The notes under the pieces are model-generated. The model saw only the letters and a program-made list of their open reading frames with translations. It had not been told where the DNA came from and searched no databases. DNA of 64,000 nucleotides, from positions 8,304,501 through 8,368,500 of the forward strand of contig NZ_CP104578.1 in assembly GCF_036826855.1 (NCBI RefSeq), written 5' to 3'. The number at the start of each line of letters is the position of its first letter. Within the stretch, counting starts at the first letter, position 1. Of this stretch, positions 15,723-24,589 are shown one piece after another. Position numbers and translations under genes: made by a program. The stretch is from Streptomyces sp. SJL17-4 (GTDB taxonomy: Bacteria; Actinomycetota; Actinomycetes; Streptomycetales; Streptomycetaceae).

Positions 15723-16517
15723 CTACCCGTAGTTCATGAACCAGTGAGTGTCGAAAAAGCGGGCCATCGTGAAGGGGTGGTGCGGATCGATGAGGATGCG
15801 GCAGACGAACTCCGCGGCTTGGCAATCAAAGGCGACGTCCTCACCGTCGAAGGACCGGATCACGACAGGCCAGCGGTCGGGGTCGTCGCCGTCGGCCCTC
15901 CAGCAGTACAGGTTCTCGTGCTCAGTGCCCGCCCAGATGAGCAGACCATCCCCACTGAGATCCGTCCACGGCTCCTGATTCAGGTCCAGGAATCCGTCGA
16001 AGGCGCCCTTGCCGAACGTCTCGACCATGCGCTTGTAGTCGCTCGGCAGCGCGGTGCCCAGGCGGGATTCCGTCTCCGCCCAGTCCACGTCCGGCCGCTG
16101 GTCGGGCTGTGTCCAGCCGGTGATCCGTCTGAGCCGCTCCATCCAGTCGACGTCCTCGTCCTCCTCTGGAATGACCGCCAGGGGTTCCGGCACCTTCCTG
16201 TGAGCGACGGCCAACACCGGCCGCTCGGCCCCCTCGGCGTCCCGCGCCGTCCCCGTGCCGACCCACTGATCCCCGTACGCCCACGCCCTTAGCGTCACGG
16301 CGCGGTCCTCAAAGGGGGCGAGCAGAGCCGCGCCCCTGGAAGCGTCGACCGTCGGATCGGTGAAGCCGTCGAGGACGAGGGTGCGCGGGGCGCCGTACCT
16401 GTCTGCGAGTAGGTCGGTCAGGTCCTGCGGATCCAGGTCCCCGGGCAGGTACATGTAGCTGTTCCCCGGGCCGAGTCGGGCCAGCAGGTCGTTGACGGCC
16501 GTCTGCGTGAACTCCAT
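15723..16517 (-). CDS. SMI1/KNR4 (SUKH) family protein
   Basis: A 264-residue soluble protein. Residues 1-120 form an N-terminal domain (MEFTQTAVNDLLARLGPGNS, later APRTLVLDGFTD). Residues 125-255 carry the SUKH domain: WAETESRLGTALPSDYKRMV, ETFGKGAFDGFLDLN, LLIWAGTEHENLYCWRADGD and DRWPVVIRS. The latter half parallels the gene at 10052-10942. By family it is likely an immunity-type protein, but no toxin is adjacent. ATG at 16517 is used, as a longer frame adds only 10 unsupported residues. The stop lies 8 bp from an IS701 remnant, so the operon context may have been lost. Confidence 0.75.
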   Translation of the reverse strand: MEFTQTAVNDLLARLGPGNSYMYLPGDLDPQDLTDLLADRYGAPRTLVLDGFTDPTVDASRGAALLAPFEDRAVTLRAWAYGDQWVGTGTARDAEGAERPVLAVAHRKVPEPLAVIPEEDEDVDWMERLRRITGWTQPDQRPDVDWAETESRLGTALPSDYKRMVETFGKGAFDGFLDLNQEPWTDLSGDGLLIWAGTEHENLYCWRADGDDPDRWPVVIRSFDGEDVAFDCQAAEFVCRILIDPHHPFTMARFFDTHWFMNYG

Positions 16518-16632
16518 GGCCAACAGTGAAGCGCACCGCTCTGACAATGCGGCTCAGCCATCGAGGTGGCTTCGCCCCCGCCGCCCCTGCCCGGTTGCGC
16601 GACTCCGGCAGGACGACGTGGTCGTCGCCGGT

Positions 16633-18363
16633 TCAGGGCCTCCAGAGCATCCGGGCATCGTCGCTGCACGCACCTTGCCGCGCCTGTTCTCTCTCTCCGC
16701 CGCCTGTGCTCACCAGGACGCATTTGCCGCTGTTGCGGTTAACCAACTGCCAGGCACGGTGGGGGGCGTTGTATCGGAGGGTCCAGAACTGGTCGGGGAA
16801 GAGACCGTCCCCTTCCCCGCACAGAAACTCGGTGACGAGGGCGCCGTTCGTGGTGAGCGCGTTGTCGACGGACAGGCACAGGCCGCCGTTGCGGTTACGG
16901 ATCGAGTACGCGGTTCCGTCAGGGCCCGTCCCCTCGGTGATGAGCTGCCAGAACTGCTCGGCGTCAGCGCCGCAGGCGCGCTGCACGATGCCGTCCGAGG
17001 GAACCGGGCTGTCATCGGGGCCGGACAGGCACATCCCGCTGGCGGCGTTGGACAAGCGGAAGAAGCCGGCCGGGAGCTGCGGCGGCCGGGAGGTGGCCGG
17101 CGGAGGGCTGCTCGGTGAAGGTGCCGAGGGCGGCGGGCTGCTGGATGACGGGCCGGGCGGCGAGGGGGCGAAGGGCTGCGGACGGCCGGCAGCCACGGAG
17201 GGCGACACCGTCTCGGGCTTGGTCGGCTGAGGTGTATTGCTCCGACGCGTAGTGGGGGAGGGTGTCGCCGCCGGCGGTGCGGCAGTTTCGGAGCGAGTGG
17301 GCACCACCGTCGTGCCAGTGGGAACCACAGCCGCAGGCGAAGGCCCTGTGGGCGGCGCGGCGTACATGGGCGGCGTGGGGACAGTGGGTCGGCTGAGAAC
17401 GATCGCGGCGGCGGTGGCTGCCGTGATGACGCTGAGGGCGCAGGCCGTGACGAGCACGACGAACGAGACCCTGCCGTGACGTCCGCGCCAGGACGACCGC
17501 GCGGACGCGACGGGCGAAAGCGCCTTCCCATGCCCGCCGGCCGCAATGGCGGGGACGCTGGACGGCCTGGCGAGGGTGACCGCTGCTGCCGACGAGGTGT
17601 CCGTCCGCTCAAGGACGACCTCTTCCGCAACAGCTCGGCCACCGCCGTTCCCCTGCTGAATCTCCTGCCACAGGCGCCGGACGTCCTGCCGGCGATGCTC
17701 CAGCGCGCTGCTGACCTGGGCCAGGCCGAGGGTCAGTTCGCCGTCGGCCGTCGCCGCGTGCCCGCTCCGGTCGGCGAGGGGCAGGGCTGTCAAGGACTGC
17801 GCCCGCGCGTCGGAGTGGACCCGGCGAGCCGTGGTCTGGAGTGCCAGGGCCGTCCCGAGTTGTTCGACTGCCTCGTCCAGGTGCCCGACCACCGGCTCGG
17901 GGCCCGGCGCGACGTGCTGTCCCATCGTCGGCCCGGTGGGCGCGGCCTTGGGGCGTGAGATCGTTTCCTGCAGCATGGTGATGATGGCGAGCAGGCTCTG
18001 AACAAGACGGCCGGACTCGGCGAGGTCCGCCTCAGCCCGCCGCAAAGCCTCGTCCAGGCCGGGCGCGGGTGCCTTGCGTATTTCGGCTGTCAGAGCGGTG
18101 TCGTGCAATCGGCGGGCCCGCTGCAGCATCGCCTCACGCCCGCGCCCGTCGCGTACTCGGTCACGGACAATGCTGTTGAGACGGCCGAGCGGAATGATCC
18201 GCTCGCCAGAGCGGTACTGGCCCCAAGCTGTCTTTCCGCCTCCGTAGCGCTCCGCCAGCTCCCGCACCGTCAAGCCCTCGGTGATCTCGCGCAGGAACCG
18301 CGCAAGCTCGTTGGCTGCCTGCGTCCCACCCTTCCAAGCGCCCTGCGGACGACCTGCCGGCAC
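16633..18363 (-). CDS. Membrane-anchored HTH protein with extracellular ricin domain
   Basis: A 576-residue protein with parts on both sides of the membrane. Residues 31-66 form a helix-turn-helix (LTVRELAERYGGGKTAWGQY). Residues 70-290 are helical and charged, probably cytoplasmic. One membrane helix lies at 301-323. Residues 330-430 are a Pro/Ser/Thr-rich spacer. Residues 432-576 are a ricin-type beta-trefoil with QFWQL and QFWTL repeats. GTG at 18363 follows GGGGGAG. By layout it could sense carbohydrate or cell wall outside and bind DNA inside. A perfect palindrome lies 11 bp upstream, and two secreted ricin proteins follow divergently. The signalling role is inferred. Confidence 0.75.
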   Translation of the reverse strand: MPAGRPQGAWKGGTQAANELARFLREITEGLTVRELAERYGGGKTAWGQYRSGERIIPLGRLNSIVRDRVRDGRGREAMLQRARRLHDTALTAEIRKAPAPGLDEALRRAEADLAESGRLVQSLLAIITMLQETISRPKAAPTGPTMGQHVAPGPEPVVGHLDEAVEQLGTALALQTTARRVHSDARAQSLTALPLADRSGHAATADGELTLGLAQVSSALEHRRQDVRRLWQEIQQGNGGGRAVAEEVVLERTDTSSAAAVTLARPSSVPAIAAGGHGKALSPVASARSSWRGRHGRVSFVVLVTACALSVITAATAAAIVLSRPTVPTPPMYAAPPTGPSPAAVVPTGTTVVPTRSETAAPPAATPSPTTRRSNTPQPTKPETVSPSVAAGRPQPFAPSPPGPSSSSPPPSAPSPSSPPPATSRPPQLPAGFFRLSNAASGMCLSGPDDSPVPSDGIVQRACGADAEQFWQLITEGTGPDGTAYSIRNRNGGLCLSVDNALTTNGALVTEFLCGEGDGLFPDQFWTLRYNAPHRAWQLVNRNSGKCVLVSTGGGEREQARQGACSDDARMLWRP

Positions 18364-18374
18364 CGTCTCCCCCT

Positions 18375-18404
18375 ATTGTCCGCGGACAATTCGCATTGTC
18401 CGCT
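18375..18404. promoter_or_regulatory. ATTGTCCGCGGACAAT palindrome and extra half-site
   Basis: A perfect 16-bp palindrome (18375-18390) is followed four bases later by a further half-site ATTGTCCGCT (18395-18404), immediately upstream of the HTH-RICIN gene's ribosome binding site. The placement suits autoregulation by that protein, possibly also affecting the divergent lectin gene. Confidence 0.55.
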
Positions 18405-18933
18405 GTCTGACCACTCACTGACCTGCGATTTCATCGCCGGGGCTGCCCGGTCGGCGTCCCGGCCCGGCAATGTGAAGGCCGTGCCCCACCGGGTGCACCA
18501 CCTTCCGGTGAGCACAGTGCGTCGATGGCGTTCGACGCCGCTTTTCCCGATTGTGCACGCACAGTAGACGTCTGATCACACGCCGGGTCAGGCGTTAGAG
18601 AACACGTTGCACCTGGGCCCGTCCATGGTGCGGGGCCCGGTTGTCTCGAAAACGCGCACCCCACGTACCACTCCGGCCACCACGGCGGTTTCCCCCGCCG
18701 GCCGCACCGACCCAGGACTCCTCTGAAGCGGCACTGGCTCCAAGGAGGCCACGCACCGTCGAAAGTGCGGCAGCCGGCTGTTCAACCATGTCCAACGAAA
18801 TTCCGAAGGTTCGGCACCATCCAGAGATTCACACCCGGTAGAGCGCGCACGTGCCCTGAAGAGACCGGGCCGCACGCGCCTGTCGTCCGGGACGAATCCC
18901 TCGGTCGTCGTTCCTCATCCATCTGGAGGGGTC
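18405..18933. other. Divergent interval between HTH-RICIN and lectin genes
   Basis: About 530 bp separate the divergent starts. No gene is recognised. A second copy of the 18375 palindrome was looked for near the lectin start and not found, so direct control of the lectin through that site remains unproven. Confidence 0.4.
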
Positions 18934-19404
18934 ATGCAGATACCCGCTGTACGGCGTTGGGCCGTCGTCGCCGCGACCGCCGTAACCGCCGCACTGACAG
19001 TCGCCACACCCGCGCAGGCCCGCGCGGACATCTTCCACTTCGACGGGCAGAACAACGAGACTCGCCGCTGCATGGACGACAGCTGGGCGGAGGGGCTGCG
19101 GGCATTCCCCTGTAACGGGATGGACTTTCAGCAGTTCCGGTTCTCCGACGGCACGTACTACCACGAGCTGCGGAACAAGGAAACCGGCAGGTGCGTCGAC
19201 GACAGCTGGGCGGAGGGGCTGCGGGCGTTCCCCTGCAACGGGATGAACTTCCAACAGTGGTCGGTCACCAACGGTTCCGGCGGGACGACCTTCAAGAACC
19301 GGGAAACCGGCCGGTGTATCGACGACAGCTGGGCGGAAGGGCTGCGGGCGTTCCCCTGCAACGGGATGAACTTCCAGAAGTGGTGGGGCGTCCACGCGAA
19401 CTGA
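18934..19404 (+). CDS. Secreted ricin-type lectin of three near-identical repeats
   Basis: A 156-residue exported protein. Residues 1-30 are a signal peptide (basic start, VVAATAVTAALTVA core, AQA cleavage site). The mature part is three 41-residue units, each with RCxDDSWAEGLRAFPCNGM then FQQF, FQQW or FQKW, the QxW mark of the ricin B beta-trefoil. The DNA units repeat at exactly 123 bp (unit cores start at 19075, 19198 and 19321) and are almost identical, implying recent triplication or conversion. Such a domain would fold as one symmetric trefoil with up to three sugar sites. GGAGGGG precedes ATG 18934. It is divergent from the HTH-RICIN membrane protein. Confidence 0.8.
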   Translation: MQIPAVRRWAVVAATAVTAALTVATPAQARADIFHFDGQNNETRRCMDDSWAEGLRAFPCNGMDFQQFRFSDGTYYHELRNKETGRCVDDSWAEGLRAFPCNGMNFQQWSVTNGSGGTTFKNRETGRCIDDSWAEGLRAFPCNGMNFQKWWGVHAN

Positions 19405-19775
19405 CCGCGATCCGCGTGCCTGAACGGTGGCCGGCCCCCAGTTGGTCGTGGGACCGGCCGCCGTCCGACGGCGGGGCTGGTGACCTGCTCGCCGTTGCCG
19501 CGGGCGCTCTCGGTCGCCTCGACGGAACCATCACCCGGCTGTTCGGAATGACCGGCGGAACGTGGAGCCGATAGGCGGCCGGAGATCGCACGTGATCGCC
19601 GGCAGGTTGGGCTCACGCCCGCTCTCGCCCTCATATTTCTCAGCGGTTTCCCTCTGCGAGTCAGCTGGGGCGAAGAGTCGCTCTGGGAAGAATTCGGAAT
19701 CGGCATCGACGGCGGACGCCGAGCCAGGCCCTCATCGGACGTGGCCGGCGGCGCCACTCGGACCCAGGAGGAGTC
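19405..19775. other. Gap between the two lectin genes
   Basis: About 370 bp with no recognised gene. GC-rich complementary segments after the first lectin stop (near 19430-19470) could fold into a terminator stem, but no clean hairpin with a T-tract is visible. Confidence 0.35.
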
Positions 19776-20411
19776 ATGACGCCCATGCGCGTACGTTCGG
19801 CCGTTCTCGGCACGGCAGTCCTCACCCTGACTGCGGCTCCCAGCCTTCCGGCCCAGGCAGCCCCCGCCGCCGGGCCCACTCCGGCCTCCACACCCCAGTT
19901 GTTGAAGGAAGTACCCAGCGCGGAGACCGACCGTCAGGCGGCGGCGCTCTGGGTCCATCTGCGCAACACCGGGACCCAGGGGAAGTTCTGCCTGTCCGTT
20001 CCCGGCGCCGACAGGCAGCCGGGCGTCGGGCTGGTGCAGTTCGACTGCGGGCCTTGGGTCGACCACTGGTGGACCCTCGAGGCCTGGACTTACCAGGGCC
20101 AGCGCGTCTACCGCATCGTCAGTCAGAATCCGAGCGTCAATAACACGTCCCAGTGCGTCGCAATCCCCGGCGGCAGCATGCAGGCAGGCGTGCAGGCCAT
20201 CCAGTGGGAGTGCGGCACCTGGCTCGACCACTTCTGGAAGGTCACCGACCAGACCGGGGCCGGCGACTATCAGCTGCGCAACCTCAAGAGCGACCAGTGC
20301 CTGGGGGTGGATGGCAACAGTCACACCGCTGGGGCCAAGGTCATCCAGTGGCCGTGCAAGACCGACGGCGGCGACCACCCGGACCACCGCTGGCACCTGT
20401 CCATCGACTGA
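19776..20411 (+). CDS. Secreted ricin-type lectin
   Basis: A 211-residue exported protein. The signal peptide covers about residues 1-29 (MTPMRVRSAVLGTAVLTLTA, ending AQA). After a short linker, residues 60-211 form a beta-trefoil: KFCLSVPGADRQPGVGLVQF with CGPWVDHWWTL, QCVAIPGGSMQAGVQAIQWE with CGTWLDHFWKV, and QCLGVDGNSHTAGAKVIQWP with HRWHL. The three subdomains are divergent, unlike the neighbouring lectin. CAGGAGGAG before ATG 19776 is a good ribosome binding site. It probably binds polysaccharide outside the cell. It lies in the same direction as the first lectin, 371 bp downstream, so may have its own promoter. Confidence 0.85.
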   Translation: MTPMRVRSAVLGTAVLTLTAAPSLPAQAAPAAGPTPASTPQLLKEVPSAETDRQAAALWVHLRNTGTQGKFCLSVPGADRQPGVGLVQFDCGPWVDHWWTLEAWTYQGQRVYRIVSQNPSVNNTSQCVAIPGGSMQAGVQAIQWECGTWLDHFWKVTDQTGAGDYQLRNLKSDQCLGVDGNSHTAGAKVIQWPCKTDGGDHPDHRWHLSID

Positions 20412-20934
20412 CTGGCCGAGCCCAGCCCGTACACCACCGCGGGCTTGGAGCAGCGAGGGAGAGAAGAGGCCCGAGGGATACCCCTTGACCGAGGGGCATA
20501 TGGCCCTCGGCCAAAGGCCCTACTCCCGCCAAGGAGTCGATGTCCTGTCGACGTTTCCGACGCCGTTCAGCTCGTTCCGGCGCGCGGCGAAGGGTGCAGG
20601 CGCGGCGCCGGTGCTTCCGTACGTCCACAGCCGGCCGGCGCGTGCCGGCGATGCAACCGCCTTCGAGGCCGTCGTGGCCGGCCTCCGCGCCCCAGGCATC
20701 GGGCCTGGCAGGTCTCGAACCCGGCCGTTGGTCGTGCGCGGACCTGGCCTGCTCCGCCCGCGTCATCCGATCTCGCCTGAGGCGACGCGGGATTCGCCCG
20801 GGGACTGCGTGCCTTGCTGTACTGGTTCCGCCGCTGCGGATCCGTTGGGAGATACTCGGCGACATCCACGAAGCCGCCCTCGCTCTCGAAGGCCCACTCC
20901 CACTCATCTGCTGGCGACATGTGAAGTCATTGTG
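20412..20934. other. Gap with unsupported frames only
   Basis: Both strands are open for long stretches. A minus-strand frame near 20567-20920 starts MSPADEWEWAFESEGGFVDV, which looks protein-like for about 40 residues before turning random, so it may be a truncated gene start. No family is recognised. Confidence 0.35.
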
Positions 20935-21558
20935 CTAGGCGAGCACTTGTGAGGGAGCAGGCAGGTAGGGAGTGATGTTGCGCCAGGCGCGCTCGACGTA
21001 TTCCTCCTTCTCGCCGACCGGGGCGACGTAGTGCAGCGCGCCCTCGGCGGCTTCGTTGCCCTCGAGACGGGCGATGATCCAAGCCGCGAGGTACTGAGAG
21101 GCGAGGCAGCCGCCGGCGGTGGCGATGTTGTCCTTGGCGTAGAACGGCTGGTTGAGTACCTCGACGCCGGCGGCGACGACCCAGGGCTTGGTGGTCAGGT
21201 CGGTGCAGGCGGGGATGTCGTTGAGCAGGCCGAGCTTGGCGAGCACGAGCGCGCCGGAGCACTGTGCCGCGATGAGTTGGCGCGAGGGGTCCAGACCGCG
21301 CAGGACCCTCATGATCGCCGGGTCCTCGACGACCTCGCGGGTGGCGATGCCACTGCCGACGATGACGGCGTCAGCGGTGCACGCCTCCTCCAACGTGGAC
21401 ATCTGCTCGATGGCGACCCCGTTCATCGACGTCACCTTGGGGCTCGGGGTGGCGATGGTGACGCGCCAGCCGTCGGACTTGATGCGGTTGAGCACACCGA
21501 GCGCGATCAGGGAGTCGAGCTCGTTGTAGCCCTCGAAGGTGAGGATGGCGATGTGCAC
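20935..21558 (-). CDS. DJ-1/PfpI family protein
   Basis: A 207-residue protein of the class I glutamine amidotransferase-like fold. It opens MHIAILTFEGYNELDSLIAL. The nucleophile elbow is LIAAQCSGALVLA with Cys100, and the ADAVIVGSGIATREV strand contributes to the active site. Relatives act as glyoxalases, chaperones, isocyanide hydratases or regulators, and the exact activity cannot be assigned. It is divergent from a MocR-type regulator, separated by about 90 bp that holds that gene's promoter, so it is probably controlled by it. The start at 21558 follows GGAAGGA. Confidence 0.85.
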   Translation of the reverse strand: MHIAILTFEGYNELDSLIALGVLNRIKSDGWRVTIATPSPKVTSMNGVAIEQMSTLEEACTADAVIVGSGIATREVVEDPAIMRVLRGLDPSRQLIAAQCSGALVLAKLGLLNDIPACTDLTTKPWVVAAGVEVLNQPFYAKDNIATAGGCLASQYLAAWIIARLEGNEAAEGALHYVAPVGEKEEYVERAWRNITPYLPAPSQVLA

Positions 21559-21621
21559 GGCGGATGTCCTTCCGGCTGGGTGAGTCTTGACGGTAAGGAC
21601 CCGTGAACAGGACAGTCAAAG

Positions 21622-21649
21622 AATTGTCATGGATACAATGCGGTACATG
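21622..21649 (+). promoter_or_regulatory. Probable promoter and operator of the MocR gene
   Basis: ATTGT (21623-21627) and ACAAT (21635-21639) form an inverted repeat. TACAAT (21634-21639) is a good -10 box placed 7 bp before ATG 21647, giving a leaderless message. The overlap of repeat and -10 fits autoregulation by the MocR protein. Confidence 0.5.
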
Positions 21650-22984
21650 GCAGCCCCGCGCTACAAACGACTGGTCGACGCGCTCGCATCCGACATCCGG
21701 TCGGGGCGACTGGCCTCAGGTGCGCGATTGCCGACGCACCGCGCTCTCGCAGCCCGCGAGGGTATCGCCCTGGTGACGGCGACTCGGGTGTACGCGGAGC
21801 TGGAAGCGATGGGCCTGGTGAGCCGGGAACAGGGCCGCGGCACCTTCGTGCGTGACATCGCGGTTCCCGCTGGTCATGGCATCGATCAGCAGGTCGTCGC
21901 CACGGATGCGGTCGACCTCAGCTTCAACTATCCATCGCTGCCGGGCCAGGCCGATCTGCTACGGCAGGCCTTGCGAGAGGTGGCCACCTCCGGCGATCTC
22001 GACTCGCTGCTGCGCTACCAACCACATCGAGGGCGTCCCCAGGACAGAGCATCGATCGCGCGGCACCTGAGGCGTCGAGGAATCACCACGGACGCGGATC
22101 AGATCCTCATCGCAGGCGGTGCTCAGCACGGCCTGGCCATCACCGTCATGGCCACGCTCAACGCCGGCGACGTCGTCGCGGTCGACGCCCTCACCTACCC
22201 GGGTTTCAAGGTGCTCGCGCATGCCTTTCACCTCGACCTGGAGCCCATACCCGCAACCGCCGACGGGCCGAATCTCGATGCCCTGGAGAAGCTGTGCGCG
22301 ACCCGCCCCGTGCGCGCGATCTACACCATGCCCACCCTGCACAACCCTCTGGGCTGGGTGATGCCGGCAGCCGACCGCACCCGCCTGGTCAAGATCGCTC
22401 GACGGTACGGTCCCCTGATCATCGAGGACGCCTCGTACGCCTACCTGGTCGAGGACCCGCCACCGCCGCTGGCCGCAACCGCGCCGGACATCACGGTCTA
22501 CGTCTCGGGACTCTCCAAGAGCATCGCCACCGGCCTTCGGGTCGGCTTCGTCGTCGCCCCGCCCGCCAGGCTGCCGTCGCTCGAACGCGCGATCCGGGCG
22601 ACCACCTGGAACACCCCGGCCCTCACCACCGCCATCGCCTGCCGCTGGCTCGACGACGGCACGGTGGAGCACTTGGAAGTACAGAAGCGAGCCGACGCCA
22701 AGGCCCGCCAAGCACTCGCCGGACAAGAGCTGGCAGGCCTACCCCTCGTCAGCCACCCCTCGTCCTACTTCACATGGCTGCCGCTGCCCGACGACGCACG
22801 CGCCGACCGCCTGACCGCCGCCCTCGCACGTCAGCACATCTCGGTATCCACAGCGGAGCCGTACACCACCTCGACGCACACACCACAGGCGCTCCGCCTC
22901 GCTCTGGGCTCGACCGATCTGGACCGTCTCCGGTCGACGCTGCGCACGGTGCGACAGGTCGTCCTGCAGGACGCCTGCACCTGA
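21647..22984 (+). CDS. MocR/PdxR-type GntR regulator with aminotransferase domain
   Basis: A 445-residue protein if started at ATG 21647 (MAAPRYKRLV). ATG 21629 would add six residues but would lie inside the promoter. Residues 5-75 are the GntR winged helix (ALASDIRSGRLASGARLPTH, GIALVTATRVYAELEAMGLV, SREQGRGTFV). Residues 90-445 are a fold-type I aminotransferase-like domain with PTLHNPLG, a conserved IIEDASYAYL aspartate, and the PLP lysine in VSGLSKSIATGLRVG (Lys291). MocR proteins use PLP as effector and usually control a neighbouring gene, here the divergent DJ-1 protein. Confidence 0.9.
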   Translation: MAAPRYKRLVDALASDIRSGRLASGARLPTHRALAAREGIALVTATRVYAELEAMGLVSREQGRGTFVRDIAVPAGHGIDQQVVATDAVDLSFNYPSLPGQADLLRQALREVATSGDLDSLLRYQPHRGRPQDRASIARHLRRRGITTDADQILIAGGAQHGLAITVMATLNAGDVVAVDALTYPGFKVLAHAFHLDLEPIPATADGPNLDALEKLCATRPVRAIYTMPTLHNPLGWVMPAADRTRLVKIARRYGPLIIEDASYAYLVEDPPPPLAATAPDITVYVSGLSKSIATGLRVGFVVAPPARLPSLERAIRATTWNTPALTTAIACRWLDDGTVEHLEVQKRADAKARQALAGQELAGLPLVSHPSSYFTWLPLPDDARADRLTAALARQHISVSTAEPYTTSTHTPQALRLALGSTDLDRLRSTLRTVRQVVLQDACT

Positions 22985-23399
22985 CCCCCTCCCGACCCGT
23001 GCCGCCATCCCGATCCGGGCACGCCGATGACCACAGAGGCGAACTCAGGGTCGGTGAACGGGTGGGGGTTTGTTGAGGTCGACGCGCGACGGGTGTCCGA
23101 ACGGACGCGTCGTGTATCTCCCCCCGGTGGGGGTGCCGCCGGTGTCGTACCAGCCTCCGAAGACGTACTCGCCGAAGCGGGAGCGTACGACGCCGGCCGC
23201 GAAGAGTCCGAGACCGAGGAGGGCACGGTGTCGTGGGCCTGGCCCGCAGGGTCGCAAGGTCCGCAAGGTCCGCAAGGCCGCGCCTTTGGATGATCTTGTC
23301 TGGTGGAACATGGTGACGTGGTACATCGTCACGAACTGTCCCTCGCCCGCCCGGACCTGCCTACTGAGCTGTTCGTGGTCGCCGTTCTACCCTCGGGTC
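22985..23399. other. Gap before the RNB gene
   Basis: About 415 bp without a supported gene. A minus-strand frame (23045-23332) contains ALLGLGLFAAGVVRSRFGEY, a possible fragment of a small membrane protein, with a GGTCCGCAA-type tandem in it near 23250-23275. It lacks a family match and is left unassigned. Confidence 0.35.
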
Positions 23400-23758
23400 A
23401 TGCGACGTGGTCAGATGCATATGTCCCGTGACGCCCTGGATGCTCTGCTCAAGGGATTGCAGCAGCTCCGGGCGGAGCTGAAGGCCTCCACGGACTTTCC
23501 CGTGCACGTACTTGAAGCGGCGGAGGCTGCCAAGGCCGCGGTCCGGCTGCCCGACAAGGACGCCACTCATCTGCCGTTGTTCACGATCGACCCGCCGACG
23601 TCGAAGGATCTCGACCAGGCGATGTTTCTGGAGCGGCGGTCTGGCGGCGGGTACCGCGTGCACTATGCCATCGCCGACGTGGCCGCTTTCGTCAGGGCGG
23701 GTAGCCCGCTGGACGCCGAGGCTCACGACCGGATCGAGACGCTGTACTTCCCCGACCT
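23400..23758 (+). pseudogene. RNB-domain ribonuclease, 5' part (split by IS21-like element)
   Basis: The first 119 codons of an RNase II/R-type exoribonuclease. It opens MRRGQMHMSRDALDALLKGL, and residues 55-118 enter the catalytic RNB domain: FTIDPPTSKDLDQAM, with the acidic metal-binding residues of the family, then VHYAIADVAAFVRAGSPLD. The gene stops at YFPD, where an IS21-family element is inserted after base 23758, and translation then runs into IS sequence. Joined to 27084-28176 it restores YFPDLKVPLHPPS in frame, giving a 483-residue protein of the length usual for short actinobacterial RNB proteins. It degraded RNA 3'-5' by family; here it is presumably inactive. Confidence 0.85.
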
Positions 23759-23824
23759 TGTGGACGGTCACGTAATTCCCCAGGGGTTGTGGTCACGCAA
23801 TTCCCCAACCCCTGGGTGCCGTGA

Positions 23825-24589
23825 TCAGTTGGCTGTCGGCTTGTCGACGGGGTTCCTCGGGCGCTTGTTCGGGCGGTAGCTGGGTCCGTTCATGATGACT
23901 TGGTGGCTGGTGTTGATGAGCCGGTCCAGGAGCGACTCTGCGACGACGGGGTTGGGGAAGAGGGGATACCAGTCGCTGGGGGCCCGGTTGCTGGTGATGA
24001 TCAGGGAGCGTCCCTGACGTTCGGAGACGAGCTCGTAGAGGTCGTCGGCCTGAGCCGCGGTCAGCTGGCGCATGGCGAAGTCGTCGAGGATCAGGACGTC
24101 GGGGCGGATCAGCTCCCGCATGCGCTTGTCCCAGGTGCGGTCCGCGTGGCCGCCGGCGAGCTCGGCCAGGATCCGGCTGGTCTTCGCGAACCGAACGTTG
24201 GCGCCCTGGCGGACGGCGAGGTGCCCAAGGGCCTGGGCGACGTGTGTCTTACCGACCCCGACCGGACCGAAAAGGATCACCGACTCGCCGGCGTGGAGCC
24301 AACGCAATGCGGCCAGGTCGCGGATCTGGGCAGCGGGTAGCTTCGATGAAGCGGTGAAATCGAACTCCTCCAGGGTGACCTGCTGCTCGAACTTCGCCCT
24401 GGCCAGGCGTCGTTGAAAGGCGACGGTCTCGCGGCGGGTGATCTCGTCCTGGCAGAGGACCTGGAGGAAGTCCAGGTGCCCGAGCTCGCCGCCGTGGGCC
24501 TGGGCCAGGCGGGCATCCAAGGTCTCCAGCATCCCCGACAGCCGGAGCGTTTTGAGTGATTCGCGCAGGGCGGTGTCCAGCACGCTCAT
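23825..24589 (-). CDS. istB: IS21-family helper ATPase IstB
   Basis: A 254-residue AAA+ protein that assists the IstA transposase in target capture. Walker A is GPVGVGKT at residues 108-115, Walker B DVLILDD at 164-170, and sensor-type ITSNRAPSDW follows. The N-terminal helical part (LRLSGMLETLDARLAQAHGG) is characteristic of IstB. Length and motifs are complete, so it should be functional. It starts with ATG at 24589, overlapping the istA stop by 4 bp (ATGA), and ends 66 bp from the left terminus of the element. Confidence 0.95.
   Translation of the reverse strand: MSVLDTALRESLKTLRLSGMLETLDARLAQAHGGELGHLDFLQVLCQDEITRRETVAFQRRLARAKFEQQVTLEEFDFTASSKLPAAQIRDLAALRWLHAGESVILFGPVGVGKTHVAQALGHLAVRQGANVRFAKTSRILAELAGGHADRTWDKRMRELIRPDVLILDDFAMRQLTAAQADDLYELVSERQGRSLIITSNRAPSDWYPLFPNPVVAESLLDRLINTSHQVIMNGPSYRPNKRPRNPVDKPTAN

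Noticed and set aside
16633..20411. Toxin identity for the ricin-domain proteins
   Set aside because: Only the sugar-binding trefoil is present; no catalytic A-chain or other enzymatic domain is seen.
23045..23332. Small membrane protein on the minus strand before the RNB gene
   Set aside because: Only one short hydrophobic stretch, no ribosome binding site, and part of the frame is encoded by a tandem repeat.
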